DNA from: Actinopolyspora biskrensis
GTDB taxonomy: Bacteria; Actinomycetota; Actinomycetes; Mycobacteriales; Pseudonocardiaceae
NCBI RefSeq assembly: GCF_013408175.1
Contig: NZ_JACBYW010000001.1
Span: 930,001 to 994,000, forward strand
Length of the DNA: 64,000 bases
Direction of reading: 5' to 3'
The translations under genes were made by a program, and so were the position numbers. Under the pieces are notes generated by a model. It was not told the origin of the DNA and ran no database searches. It saw only the letters and a program-made list of their open reading frames with translations. The first letter of the stretch is position 1. Each line of letters begins with the position of its first letter. Positions 8,612 to 18,294 of this stretch are shown piece after piece.

Positions 8612-8858
8612 CTCCTTCGCCCGATCCGGTTCCTGGAATACTCGAGCCCTCGTGCTGGCCGTGGTCGATGTGGGCCTGCTTGACCCAGTTGCCCAGGGGC
8701 GAGCCGTAGAAACCCAGCTGCCGGTCAGCTTCGGCCGCCGAATTCTCTCCGACCAGTACCAGCTCCACTGCCTCGCGGTTCAAGTCCACCTCGGCAGGAC
8801 CGGGCCTGTAAGAGCTCACCACCCCCGAGTCCGACTCGATCGGATCCGTTTCTGCCAC
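8612..8858 (-). pseudogene. IS3-family transposase OrfA fragment
   Basis: Read on the minus strand from a GTG at 8858, the translation has the OrfA helix-turn-helix pattern 'NREAVELV...SAAEADRQLG...PLGNWVKQAHIDHGQ', matching the usual 'RREAVELV..SG.SVAEVARELG...TLGNWVKQ..IDRG' of IS3 OrfA proteins. It stops making sense at the IS630 boundary and no OrfB is seen, so it is a remnant, probably interrupted by the IS630 insertion. Confidence 0.6.
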
Positions 8859-8931
8859 AAGTTGCGGCCGCGTGCGAGGCGTGGCTCACTGGGAATGGAG
8901 ACGGCATGTCCTATGCGGAGGCACGGTGCGG

Positions 8932-9999
8932 ATGAGGACACTCACGTTTCATCCCGAACGGCTCGGCCCGGCATCCCGGCAGGTACTGCTCGAGCGCGTC
9001 GCCGACGTCCATCAGCGGGTCTTCGACGACTCCTCCAGCCGAGCCCCCTTCGCAGAGTTTCTCTATCCACCGGGCGCCCGGACCACGGTCAAGGTGCAGA
9101 TCGACGCCGCCGGACACACGGTCGGCTTCATCGCCCTGCACCACTACCGGCTGTCCCACCGCCGCAGGAAGATCGACGTCTTCCGAGTGCAAGCGGGCAA
9201 GGTGTCTCAGGCGCGAGGCAACGCGGAGACAGCACGGACCATGCTCACGCACTGGCTGGGGTATCTGGTCAAGCATCCCCTGCGACGGGCCTACTACTTC
9301 TCCGCACTCGTGGACCCGTCCAGCTACCGTGGGGTCTGCGCCTACGCCCCACGCATGTGGCCCAAACCCTGGGAAGAGCTCCCGTCGGACGTGCGTGAGC
9401 TCATGGACACCCTGTTGACGGCCTTCCACTTCGATCCCGAGGTCACGCAGCGCCACCCTTATCCGCTCGTGCACGTCGGCTGGCGCACCCGCGACCCCGG
9501 AAGCGGAAGAACGGACGAATCGATCCGTCACGATGACCCCACCACGTTCTTCCACCACGTCAACCCCGGTTACCGGGCCGGAACGGGGCTGGCGACCATC
9601 GTCGCGATCAGCAAACGGGACGCGGCCATCGCAGTAGCTCGCTTCACACGCCGCGCCCTGCACCGCACCTGTGCCACTCCCCCTGGAACCGGCTTCCGAT
9701 CCTCGTGCTCACGCTCGCTCCTCGGACCAGTCCGGCACGTCCAGCAGCCGCGAGGCCGCCAAGAAACGCCTCACCGACGCCGAAACGCGACTCCGCCGGT
9801 TCCAGGAGGCCATCGAAGCGGGCGTGGACCCCGCAGCATTGGCCGAGACGATCAACGAAGCCCAAGCCGAACGAGCAGCGGCCACCGCCGAACTCGACGC
9901 CACCCCCACGAGCAGCGCTCTGAGCGAGGCCGAGATTCACGCACGGATCGACTCACTCGGAGACATCGGCCCGGCACTGGCCAACACCAGCCCGGATAA
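8932..9999 (+). CDS. Hypothetical protein, C-terminus probably disrupted
   Basis: Unrecognised protein. The first 245 or so residues (to about 9670) have balanced composition and coherent secondary-structure-like blocks ('TVGFIALHHYRLSHRRRKIDVFRVQ', shown only in part as VGFIALHHYR; 'TMLTHWLGYLVKHPLRRAYY'). The remaining 110 residues are Arg/Pro/His-rich low-complexity sequence, typical of a wrong frame in GC-rich DNA. Over that stretch a different frame encodes the tail of a serine recombinase, so the real C-terminus was probably lost at a rearrangement near 9670-9740. Start: GGAGG at 8917-8921 serves either the GTG at 8926 or the ATG at 8932. Function unknown; a GNAT-like fold is possible but unproven. 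Confidence 0.45.
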   Translation: MRTLTFHPERLGPASRQVLLERVADVHQRVFDDSSSRAPFAEFLYPPGARTTVKVQIDAAGHTVGFIALHHYRLSHRRRKIDVFRVQAGKVSQARGNAETARTMLTHWLGYLVKHPLRRAYYFSALVDPSSYRGVCAYAPRMWPKPWEELPSDVRELMDTLLTAFHFDPEVTQRHPYPLVHVGWRTRDPGSGRTDESIRHDDPTTFFHHVNPGYRAGTGLATIVAISKRDAAIAVARFTRRALHRTCATPPGTGFRSSCSRSLLGPVRHVQQPRGRQETPHRRRNATPPVPGGHRSGRGPRSIGRDDQRSPSRTSSGHRRTRRHPHEQRSERGRDSRTDRLTRRHRPGTGQHQPG

Positions 10000-10198
10000 A
10001 CTCGCGAACCCGTACACAGCCGTTTCCCCGAAGATTCGCCACCAACCCGACGACCACGCGACCGACGTCACCATCGAGCCCGTGGGCCAGGTGAACAGTA
10101 AGGATGTCGGAGGGGACTTGACCCCTGACACGTGGGTGGCATCCCCATTCCGGGGATTGGTCACCATGCCCAGCACTGTCATCCAGCCCCGCGCGTAA
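9741..10198 (+). pseudogene. Large serine recombinase, C-terminal remnant
   Basis: Only the C-terminal coiled-coil and tail region of a large serine recombinase/resolvase is left. Recognisable blocks are 'AAKKRLTDAETRLRRFQEAI', 'GVDPAALAETINEAQAERAA', 'SLGDIGPALANTSPDKLANP' and 'VTIEPVGQVNSK'. The N-terminal catalytic domain (with the Ser nucleophile) is absent, and the frame differs from that of the preceding hypothetical gene. This marks a former integrative element whose left part has been deleted. Confidence 0.75.
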
Positions 10199-10851
10199 GC
10201 GAACGGGGGCATCCTTATCCGGATGCGAGTGGGTGATCCTCCCCCGTCAAGAACGCGCGCAGCAAGCTTCGCCGATCCGTGCCGTTCTCGGCGCTGCGAT
10301 CGATCGCGTTGCGGATGAAGGCCCTGTTGAAACCCGTTACCACTCCTGTCGCCGATCAACAACCGAACCGGGCACCCCACCCCCATGCCGCGGATCCAGA
10401 AGTGTCCGGTATCGCCACTCGCAGTGAAAGACGTCGTGACCGGCCACGCACGTCGAAGTCCCCGATCGTGCGAAAACAGCTCTTCGACCGAGGACGCGCG
10501 CGTGTCGCACCGATCGCCACGCGAACCCCCGCAATCAGGGCATGATTCGCTGGCCGACGAACAGGGGTGGGTGATCCTCCCCGAGGCAGCCGAATGGCGA
10601 CAGCGCGACGATGCACGTCCTGCAGCGGTACGAACGGTGGCGAACCGTCGTCCGCGCGCGGGGAGACGGCATTCGTGCTGACGTCCCAGGTGCTCAACAG
10701 CACTGAGTGGACTCCTGGTCCGGCTGGAGCAGCGCCAGCGGGAGCTCGTCGGGGTTCCGGCCGAGGAGTGGTGCTTCGACTGAGCACCGCCCGACCACCT
10801 GTCCGGAGCCGGACCGTCGGCGGGTGAGGCTGGACTCGGTGCCCGTGCAGC
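10199..10851. other. Intergenic, degraded sequence
   Basis: No convincing gene. The 16-base word GTGGGTGATCCTCCCC occurs twice, at 10229-10244 and 10567-10582, as direct repeats 338 bases apart. Long frames across this stretch (one of them spanning 10356-12728 on the minus strand) are Arg/Pro/Ala-rich shadows. It is probably decayed mobile-element flank. Confidence 0.4.
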
Positions 10852-10891
10852 GAGGGCGGGGCGGCGCTCGGTGGCGCTGCCCCGCCCTCGC
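10852..10891 (-). terminator. GC-rich hairpin after the Old Yellow Enzyme gene
   Basis: A 12-bp perfect stem CGAGGGCGGGGC / GCCCCGCCCTCG, extended by an inner GCGC/GCGC after one mismatch. It starts 13 bases past the OYE stop codon on the minus strand. There is no clear U-tract. Confidence 0.65.
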
Positions 10892-10903
10892 CGGACCGGA
10901 GGG

Positions 10904-12025
10904 TCAGTACAGCGTGGTGAGTGCCTCGCGGGTGAACGGGACGAGCTCGGTCTCGCGGCCGTCCAGCACCTTCCGGCTCCACTCCGGGTCGGCCAGCAGG
11001 GCGCGACCGACGGCGACGAGGTCGAACTCGTCGCGCTCCAGTCGTTCGGCCAGCCCTTCGACGCTGGCCACGTCGGTTCCCGCGCCCTCGCCGAGGGTGG
11101 CCGGGTCGAACACCGCGTCCAGCCCGACCGAGCCCACGGTGATGACCGGCTTGCCGGTGAGCTTGCGGGTCCAGCCGCCGATGTTCAGGTCCGGGTCGGA
11201 CTCGGGGAACTCGGGCTCCCAGTAGCGACGTCCGGAGGCGTGGAAGGCGTCGACCCCGGCCTCGCTGAGCGGGGTGAGTATCGCCTGCAACTCGTCCGGG
11301 GTCTCGGCGAGCTTGGCTCCGTAGTGGTCGGCCTTCCACTGCGAGAAGCGCAGGACCACGGGGAAACCGGGCGATACCCGCTCGCGCACGGCGGCGACGA
11401 TGTCGGCGGCGAACTTGGTGCGCTCGACCGGGGAACCGCCGTAGGCGTCGGTGCGCCTGTTGGTGCGCTCCCACAGGAACTGGTCGATCAGGTAGCCGTG
11501 CGCGCCGTGGAGCTCCACACCGTCGAATCCGGTGCGCTCGGCCTGCTGCGCGGCGTCGGCGAAGGCCTCGACGAGGCGTTCGACGTCGGCCAGGGCGAGT
11601 TCCTCGCCCGCCTGCGGGGTGCCGTCCAGAGCGCGGCCGGAGGGTCCGACCGAGGGTGCCTCGGGGTAGGGCGGTTTGCCGGCCTGGCGCTGGATGCCGA
11701 CGTGCCACAGCTGCGGCATGATCTTGCCGCCTGCCTCGTGCACGGCGGAGACGACGTCGCTCCAGCCTGCCAGCGCGTCCTGTCCGTGGAAGCGCGGCAC
11801 GTTGGCGCGGTCCCCGGCGGAGGGAGCGTCGACGTAGGTGCCCTCGGTGATGATCAGGCCGGTTCCGGCGGCGGCGCGCCGGGCGTAGTAGGCGACGACG
11901 TTCTCGTCGGGAACGCCTCCGGGGGACTGGTCGCGGGTCATCGGAGCCATGACCAGCCGGTTCGGTAGCTCCACCGAGCCGAGGGCGAGCGGGCGGGCGA
12001 GTGCCTGGGCGGCGCGAGCGGACAT
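10904..12025 (-). CDS. Old Yellow Enzyme family NAD(P)H:flavin oxidoreductase
   Basis: A 373-aa FMN (beta/alpha)8-barrel ene-reductase of the alkene reductase/NemA type. Landmarks are 'LPNRLVMAPMTR' at the N-terminus, 'GTGLIITEGTYV', 'HVGIQRQ', the substrate-binding 'ELHGAHGYLIDQFLWERTNRRTD' (part), 'FDAFHASGRRYWEPEF' region and the phosphate-binding 'DLVAVGRALLADPEW'. It reduces activated C=C bonds of enals, enones, maleimides or nitro compounds. The ATG at 12025 has AGGAGG 6 bases upstream. It is divergent from an Rrf2 regulator, a pairing that suggests induction by electrophiles or redox stress. Confidence 0.9.
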   Translation of the reverse strand: MSARAAQALARPLALGSVELPNRLVMAPMTRDQSPGGVPDENVVAYYARRAAAGTGLIITEGTYVDAPSAGDRANVPRFHGQDALAGWSDVVSAVHEAGGKIMPQLWHVGIQRQAGKPPYPEAPSVGPSGRALDGTPQAGEELALADVERLVEAFADAAQQAERTGFDGVELHGAHGYLIDQFLWERTNRRTDAYGGSPVERTKFAADIVAAVRERVSPGFPVVLRFSQWKADHYGAKLAETPDELQAILTPLSEAGVDAFHASGRRYWEPEFPESDPDLNIGGWTRKLTGKPVITVGSVGLDAVFDPATLGEGAGTDVASVEGLAERLERDEFDLVAVGRALLADPEWSRKVLDGRETELVPFTREALTTLY

Positions 12026-12053
12026 GTGGGCATCCTCCTGGTGCACACGAAAA

Positions 12054-12078
12054 AAGTGTTCGTAATAAAGATACACTT
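12054..12078. promoter_or_regulatory. Inverted repeat between OYE and Rrf2 genes, candidate operator
   Basis: AAGTGT (12054-12059) and ACACTT (12073-12078) form a perfect 6-bp inverted repeat separated by 13 AT-rich bases (TCGTAATAAAGAT). It is an AT island in GC-rich DNA, 29 bases from the OYE start, and a natural binding site for the divergent Rrf2 protein. The match is visible; its role is inferred. Confidence 0.5.
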
Positions 12079-12170
12079 CTTTGTGGAGGGCCGTAGCCAG
12101 GCGTTGCTAACCTGGGGTGCCGCCGGTGAGGAGCCGCCGGGTCCGGCCGAGGAAGGGAGGTGTTGCCGTC

Positions 12171-12617
12171 GTGCTGGACATCCGCTTCTCCAGTGCCCTG
12201 ATGGCGATGCTGATCCTCGCGGTCGCGGAGGAGGACGGGACCCCGACGCTCAGTTCGGCCCAGCTCGCCGAGAGGATGGACACCAACGCGAGCCTGGTGC
12301 GCAAGCTGCTCGTCCCGCTCGCACAGGCCGAACTCGTCGTCTGCACCAAGGGACGCGCGGGGGGAGCCCGGCTGGCACGGCCCGCCGCGGAGATCACGCT
12401 GGCCGAGATCTACCGCTGTTCGACGGGGGACAAGCCGCTGTGGAACTGCCGCTCGGGCAACGAGCAGGACTGCCGGGTCGCCGCGAACGTGCAGTCCTAC
12501 TTCGCCGAGCTGACCGCGGAGGCCGAGCAGGCCGTGCTCGGCGCGCTCGGCGACCGCACGCTCGCCGACGGGGTGCGTGACCTCCGGCGTCCCGGTCGAG
12601 AGCCGTCCCGGGGCTGA
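12171..12617 (+). CDS. Rrf2-family transcriptional regulator
   Basis: About 148 aa from the GTG at 12171 (GGGAGG 10 bases upstream). It has an N-terminal winged helix ('LSSAQLAERMDTNASLVRKL') with the Rrf2 wing 'GRAGGARLARPAAEITLAEIY'. Three Cys follow at the usual Fe-S position (spacing C-x9-C-x7-C: 'RCSTGDKPLWNC' then 'RSGNEQDC'), which might hold a cluster or act as thiol sensors. It is divergent from the Old Yellow Enzyme gene and probably controls it and itself through the inverted repeat between them. Confidence 0.85.
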   Translation: MLDIRFSSALMAMLILAVAEEDGTPTLSSAQLAERMDTNASLVRKLLVPLAQAELVVCTKGRAGGARLARPAAEITLAEIYRCSTGDKPLWNCRSGNEQDCRVAANVQSYFAELTAEAEQAVLGALGDRTLADGVRDLRRPGREPSRG

Positions 12618-12622
12618 GGCCG

Positions 12623-12654
12623 CGCGTCCGCGAATCCGCTGGTGTGCGGACGCG
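12623..12654. terminator. Hairpin between convergent genes
   Basis: CGCGTCCGC ... GCGGACGCG, a perfect 9-bp stem with a 14-base loop, placed between the Rrf2 stop (12617) and the convergent lipoprotein stop (12694). It is probably a bidirectional terminator. Confidence 0.6.
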
Positions 12655-12693
12655 TTCGCCGCGGGAGTCCCACTTCGGGCGGGGCACTTGAGT

Positions 12694-13347
12694 CTACTGG
12701 TACGCCCAGGCGCGGACGCCGATCTCACCGGTGCTCCCGAGATCGATGGTGATCTCGTTGCGGTCCTTCCCGGGCGAGTTCCGTTCCCGGCCGACCGGCT
12801 TCACCGGCTGCCAGGGCCGGTCCCGCGCCGGAGTGATCCTCAGGTACTTGCCCACCGAGGGAGCGTCGAAGCTGGTGTTGGTGTTGCGCCACATCAGCTG
12901 GGTCTCGGCGTGCTCGCCCGGGCGCACCGTGATCGCCTCCGGCGGGGCGTCGAAACCGTCGACGTGCGCGATGTCGGCCGAACCCTGCTCGGTCCGCACG
13001 TCCAACGGTTGCCGGGCCTCGTCCAGCACGCGCACGCGCGGGTAGCCGTTCAGCGCGTAAGGCCGCTCGCCGCAGTTGGTCAGCTCGACGTGCATCAGCC
13101 GCAGGCCCATCGCCGTTTCCACCAGGTCGGTCGTGAGACGTACCCCCGTCTCCGGGCAGGCCGCGGTGGTCGTGTCCGGGGTGGAGGTCGTGGGGGCGGA
13201 CGTGGTCGAGGAAGGGCTCGAGGACGAGGGAGGGCTCGAGGACGAGGGAGACGACGTTTCCCCGGCCGGCTGTGCCGGGTGCGCGGCACAACCGACGAGG
13301 ACGAGCGGTAACAGCGCCACGATCCTCCGAGGTTTCACGGCCGCCAT
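12694..13347 (-). CDS. DUF4232-domain lipoprotein
   Basis: A 217-aa secreted lipoprotein. It has a short basic N-terminus, a hydrophobic stretch and a lipobox 'LVLVGC', so Cys22 or thereabouts is the lipidated residue. A Ser/Thr/Pro-rich linker of about 35 residues precedes a DUF4232 domain ('CPETGVRL', 'RLMHVELTNCGERPYALNGYP', in part). The domain occurs in many actinobacterial surface proteins; its function is unknown. It lies 43 bases downstream of the small gene at 13391-13711, so it may be co-transcribed with the EamA exporter. Confidence 0.85.
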   Translation of the reverse strand: MAAVKPRRIVALLPLVLVGCAAHPAQPAGETSSPSSSSPPSSSSPSSTTSAPTTSTPDTTTAACPETGVRLTTDLVETAMGLRLMHVELTNCGERPYALNGYPRVRVLDEARQPLDVRTEQGSADIAHVDGFDAPPEAITVRPGEHAETQLMWRNTNTSFDAPSVGKYLRITPARDRPWQPVKPVGRERNSPGKDRNEITIDLGSTGEIGVRAWAYQ

Positions 13348-13390
13348 GATCGCACGCGGCGACCGCGCCCGGTGTGCCGGAGTTCGTCGG

Positions 13391-13711
13391 TCAGGAGCGG
13401 TTGGGCGCGGACCGGTGCTTCCGTGGTCGGACCCGTGCGGAGGAGTGCGCCGGGGCGTTGTCCGTGGAGCAGCCGGCCTGGGCGGGACACCAGCCGCTGC
13501 GGGTGGTGCTGCGGCAGCGGTTCCTCGTCGTGGGGACGAGGTGTCCGTGGAGCCGCCAGCTCCCGCCGTCGTGGCTCCAGTGCAGGAAGTTCTCCTCCCA
13601 GGGACGGTTGAGCAGGATGCGGCGTTCTTCGAGCTCACGGATTCGGGTGCCGAGCTGCCGCAACCAGCGGATCGCGGCGCGTGCTCGGGAGGTGTTGTTC
13701 CGTTCGCGCAT
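13391..13711 (-). CDS. Small hypothetical protein
   Basis: A 106-aa protein starting at an ATG with GGAG 8 bases upstream. The first 60 residues look conserved and helical ('RARAAIRWLRQLGTRIRELE', 'NRPWEENFLHWSHDGGSWRL', 'HGHLVP'); the last 45 residues are basic, low-complexity and may be poorly constrained. The start lies inside the end of the EamA gene (77-base overlap, different frame), implying coupling. I do not recognise its function. Confidence 0.55.
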   Translation of the reverse strand: MRERNNTSRARAAIRWLRQLGTRIRELEERRILLNRPWEENFLHWSHDGGSWRLHGHLVPTTRNRCRSTTRSGWCPAQAGCSTDNAPAHSSARVRPRKHRSAPNRS

Positions 13712-14657
13712 GTTCTTTCTCCGTGTCGTGGGTGGAGAGGTCCTGTCCGGACCGGACGGAGCGGGAAGTCCGGTGGCTGCCCAGCAGCACACCGGTGATG
13801 ACCACGGTGGCGGCAGCCAGTTCGACCAGGGCGTACTGCTCGCCGAGCACGAGCCGGCTCGTGCTCATGCCGACCACGGGCACCAGCAGTGAGAAAGGTG
13901 CGACCACACCTGCGGGGTGGCGCCGCATCAGGGTTGTCCAGATGCCCGAGGCCACAACGGTGGCCAGCACCACGATGTAGGCCAGCGCGGCCCACCCGGT
14001 CGGCGTGTTCAGGGTGGTCACCGCGCGCGGTCCGGCTTCAGGGCCCTCGAACGTCACGGACAGCGCCGCCAGCGGCATCGGCGGCACGACCGACATCCAC
14101 AACGTCAGCCGCATGGGGTCGGTCTGACCGGCCCGCCCATCCGGGCGTGAGCGATTCGCGGGGGACAGCGCCTGACGGCTGCAGAGATTGCCGAGGGCCC
14201 AGCCCAGGGCTCCGGCCAGGGTCAGCGCCACGGGGAGTGCCGCGGCGACCTCGGCGCGGTACAGGAGGATCACCGTCATCCCGCCGATGGCCAGCGTGAT
14301 CCCGGCGAGCTGGATGCCGCTGGGGCGTTCCCGCAGTACCAGGATTCCCAGCAGCACGGTGAACGGAGCGGATGCCTGCAGCACCAGGGAGGCCAGCCCG
14401 GCGGGCATCCCCACGTGGATCGCGGTGAACAGCAGGCCGAACTGGGCGGTACCGAACCCGAGCCCGTAACCGAGCACCCAGCGTGTCGGCACCGCCGGGC
14501 GGGGCACGAACAGCACTGTCGGCACCGCGATCACGGCGAACCGCAGGGCGGCGAACAGCAGCGGGGGGAAGTGCCGCAGTCCCACGTCGATGGCCAGGAA
14601 GTTGACTCCCCACAGCACCGCGACGGTGAGAGCGAGCAGGCGGTCCCGGATCGGCAT
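13635..14657 (-). CDS. EamA/DMT-family transporter
   Basis: A 340-aa membrane protein with about 10 hydrophobic segments in two EamA repeats ('LLALTVAVLWGVNFLAIDVG' at the start of repeat 1; 'VVASGIWTTLMRRHPAGVVA' in repeat 2), like RhaT/YdcZ-type metabolite exporters. Its C-terminal 45 residues are hydrophilic and overlap the next gene. It is divergent from a LysR regulator 72 bases away, an arrangement typical of inducible amino acid or metabolite exporters. Confidence 0.85.
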   Translation of the reverse strand: MPIRDRLLALTVAVLWGVNFLAIDVGLRHFPPLLFAALRFAVIAVPTVLFVPRPAVPTRWVLGYGLGFGTAQFGLLFTAIHVGMPAGLASLVLQASAPFTVLLGILVLRERPSGIQLAGITLAIGGMTVILLYRAEVAAALPVALTLAGALGWALGNLCSRQALSPANRSRPDGRAGQTDPMRLTLWMSVVPPMPLAALSVTFEGPEAGPRAVTTLNTPTGWAALAYIVVLATVVASGIWTTLMRRHPAGVVAPFSLLVPVVGMSTSRLVLGEQYALVELAAATVVITGVLLGSHRTSRSVRSGQDLSTHDTEKEHARTEQHLPSTRRDPLVAAARHPNP

Positions 14658-14729
14658 GTCTCCAACCTGCACGCTCAATAATGTGAAGCACCAGCGCAGA
14701 TTTTTGCACCACATCGGTAGCATCGCTTT

Positions 14730-15638
14730 ATGGACATGACGCGCCTGCGGACCTTCCGGGAGCTGGCCAACCGCGGCACCGTCGCCGCGGCGGCCGCCGC
14801 GGTGCACTGCACGCCCTCGGCCGTGTCGCAACAGATCAAAGCCCTGTCGGCGGAGCTGGGGGTGGCGTTGACCGAACCGGCCGGGCGCGGCCTCCGGCTC
14901 ACCGACGCGGGAGAGGCCCTTCTCCGTCACGCCGACGAGGTCCTCGCGGCCTCCGAACGCGCCGAGGCCGAACTGGACGCCTTCCGGACGGTTCCCCGCG
15001 GGCGGGTACGTGTGGCCCTGTTTCCCTCCGGGGCGTTGTTGCTGCTGGCCGGGCTGATCCGGCGGGTGAACGAGCTGTCGGAGTTGACCGTGGACTACCG
15101 CGACGTGGACATGCGCCATTCCGAGGCCAAGGGGCTGCTCGCCGACTTCGACATCGTGGTCACCCACTACGACGAGCGGGGTTTCTCGGCCGCCGACGAG
15201 CGCGCGGACGCCGTTCCGCTGCTGCGGGAGCCGCTGGACGTGGCGTTACCACCCGGGCACCGGCTGGCGCGGCGGCGCACCGTACGACTGGAGGAGCTGG
15301 CCACCGATCCGTGGATCAGCGTCGACGTCGGGATGCCCGTCGACGACGTGCTGGGCTCGCTCGCGGTGCGCACCGGCATACGTCCCCGCATCGTGCAGCG
15401 CATCAACGACTTCCGTGTCATCGAAGAGCTCGTAGCAGCCGGGCACGGCATCGCCCTGCTCCCGCGCTACACCACCAACTGGACCAGTTTGTTGCAGCGC
15501 CCGCTGAGCGGCATCCGCGCCGCTCGGCACATGGAGGCACTGGTCCGCCCCGGCACAGCGACCCGTCCCGGCATCGCCGCCGTGCTCGACGCCCTTCGCG
15601 CCGAGATCGCCACCGTCACGGCTTCCGCACCCGGGTGA
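14730..15638 (+). CDS. LysR-family transcriptional regulator
   Basis: A 302-aa LTTR. The N-terminal winged helix ('MTRLRTFRELANRGTVAAAA', 'HCTPSAVSQQIKALSAELGV') is followed by the effector-binding periplasmic-protein-like domain. It starts at the ATG at 14730 and is divergently transcribed from the EamA exporter, so it most likely controls that gene. The 72-base intergenic region carries GGTGC twice and an AT-rich core, but no clear T-N11-A palindrome that I would defend. Confidence 0.9.
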   Translation: MDMTRLRTFRELANRGTVAAAAAAVHCTPSAVSQQIKALSAELGVALTEPAGRGLRLTDAGEALLRHADEVLAASERAEAELDAFRTVPRGRVRVALFPSGALLLLAGLIRRVNELSELTVDYRDVDMRHSEAKGLLADFDIVVTHYDERGFSAADERADAVPLLREPLDVALPPGHRLARRRTVRLEELATDPWISVDVGMPVDDVLGSLAVRTGIRPRIVQRINDFRVIEELVAAGHGIALLPRYTTNWTSLLQRPLSGIRAARHMEALVRPGTATRPGIAAVLDALRAEIATVTASAPG

Positions 15639-15797
15639 TCCTCCGCGGCGGGGTGCCCGGACGAACCGGAAGCAGTCCGCAGCGGCCATCGCGCCGACGG
15701 ACGCCGGTGGGGTGTGCTCGATGTGCTGGCCCCCGCAGCGAGGCCCCGGTTGAGGTTCCCCCGCGGAACCACCCGAGCAGGCCGATCCGTGCACTCT

Positions 15798-16619
15798 TCA
15801 AGGCAGGATTCCGACGGCTCCGTATACGTTGCCGCGCCGGGCCTCCTGCTCGGTGACGGGCTGATCGGGGCGCCACAGCGACGCGGGCACCACTCCCGGA
15901 TCCAGCAGTGCGTAGCCGGGCAGCAGTGCGGCGACCTCCTCGGCGGTGCGCATGTACAGGTTCGGTGTCGAGGTGTCGGCCAGCAGGGAGCGCAGCCCCT
16001 CGACCTCCTGGTCGGTGCGGCTGAGCTGGGCGTTGTTGGACACGGCCAGCGCACTGCCCGGCACGCACGCGTCGCGGTAGCGGGACACCAGTCCCGCGCC
16101 GTCGGTGGTGGGCAGGATGTCGAGGATGCCGAAGGCCAGCACCGCGATCGGGCGGGTGAAGTCCAGCAGTCCCGCCACTCCGGCGGCGTTGAGCACGGTC
16201 TCGGGCTCGCACACGTCGGCCTCGGTCACCGTGACTCGGTGCTCGTCGGGACCGAGCAGGTGGCGGGCGTGGTGGCAGGCGATGGCGTCCCAGTCCACGT
16301 AGGCCACGCGGGCGGACGGGTCGTGCTGGTGGGCGCTCTCGTGCACGTTGCCCACCGTCGGCACTCCGGAGCCGAGGTCGAGGAACTGCTCGATGCCGTG
16401 CTCGGCGACGAGGGTGCGGACCGCGCGGCCCAGGAACGAGCGGTTGGCCCAGCAGTAGTCTCGCTCCGTGGGGGCGATCCGCAGTGCCTGCTCGGCCACG
16501 GTCCGGTCGACGGCGAAGTTCGCGGATCCACCGAGGTGGTAGTCGTACATCCGCGCGATGCTGGGCCGGTCGAAGTCCGCGTCCTCCACCTGGGCGGCCG
16601 GTTCCGCGTCGTGCGACAT
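15798..16619 (-). CDS. DUF574 SAM-dependent methyltransferase
   Basis: A 273-aa member of the actinobacterial Methyltransf_19/DUF574 family. Characteristic blocks are 'RPSIARMYDYHLGGSANFAVD', shown in part as ARMYDYHLGG, the SAM motif 'FLDLGSGVPTVGNVHE', 'VAYVDWD' and 'PIAVLAFGILDILPTTDG'. The family is greatly expanded in Streptomyces and Pseudonocardiaceae, usually without an assigned substrate. It stands alone here and is not obviously in an operon. Confidence 0.88.
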   Translation of the reverse strand: MSHDAEPAAQVEDADFDRPSIARMYDYHLGGSANFAVDRTVAEQALRIAPTERDYCWANRSFLGRAVRTLVAEHGIEQFLDLGSGVPTVGNVHESAHQHDPSARVAYVDWDAIACHHARHLLGPDEHRVTVTEADVCEPETVLNAAGVAGLLDFTRPIAVLAFGILDILPTTDGAGLVSRYRDACVPGSALAVSNNAQLSRTDQEVEGLRSLLADTSTPNLYMRTAEEVAALLPGYALLDPGVVPASLWRPDQPVTEQEARRGNVYGAVGILP

Positions 16620-16965
16620 GTCGGCATCCTAACTGTGATAACTCGGGACGTTGGTGACACCGCGACGGGGTTTGGACAACGGTGATCCGCGGGAGGGGCT
16701 GCTGGTTTCGGTGTGGATCGCGACATCGACACTGACCCTTCCGGAGTCCTCCTGTGTCGGGGCAACCACTCGCGGGCCGCGAGAGGGCCCGCACAGCGAG
16801 CACCCCGCCAGGGGAGCACGGAAAAACCTCGATCAGATGGAGTTCACGGACCCAGCGGCGCTCCGAGAGCGGGTTCCCGAAGCACCGATGACCGTATCCG
16901 AGGCACTGTCGATCGGTCATCGTGCTCGAACGGGATCCCCTCATTCCTCCGGGCCTGTTGTGGAG
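16620..16965. other. Intergenic, no gene seen
   Basis: It lies between the DUF574 gene and the downstream end of the SDR gene. It contains one GC hairpin (GCGGGCC at 16772-16778 with GGCCCGC at 16786-16792) that could end transcription. No coding frame with convincing composition. Confidence 0.4.
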
Positions 16966-18222
<1,257 letters not shown>

Positions 18223-18294
18223 GCCGGTCGAACGGAGGGCTCCCCCTGGGGAGCGGTTCAGAGTCCGGGGGCGCTCTTCTCGTGGTTGCAGTGG

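Noticed and set aside
10356-12728. A 790-codon minus-strand frame overlapping the OYE and Rrf2 genes
   Set aside because: The translation is Arg/Pro/Gly/Ala-rich with no domain; it is a GC-skewed shadow of OYE and Rrf2 in other frames.
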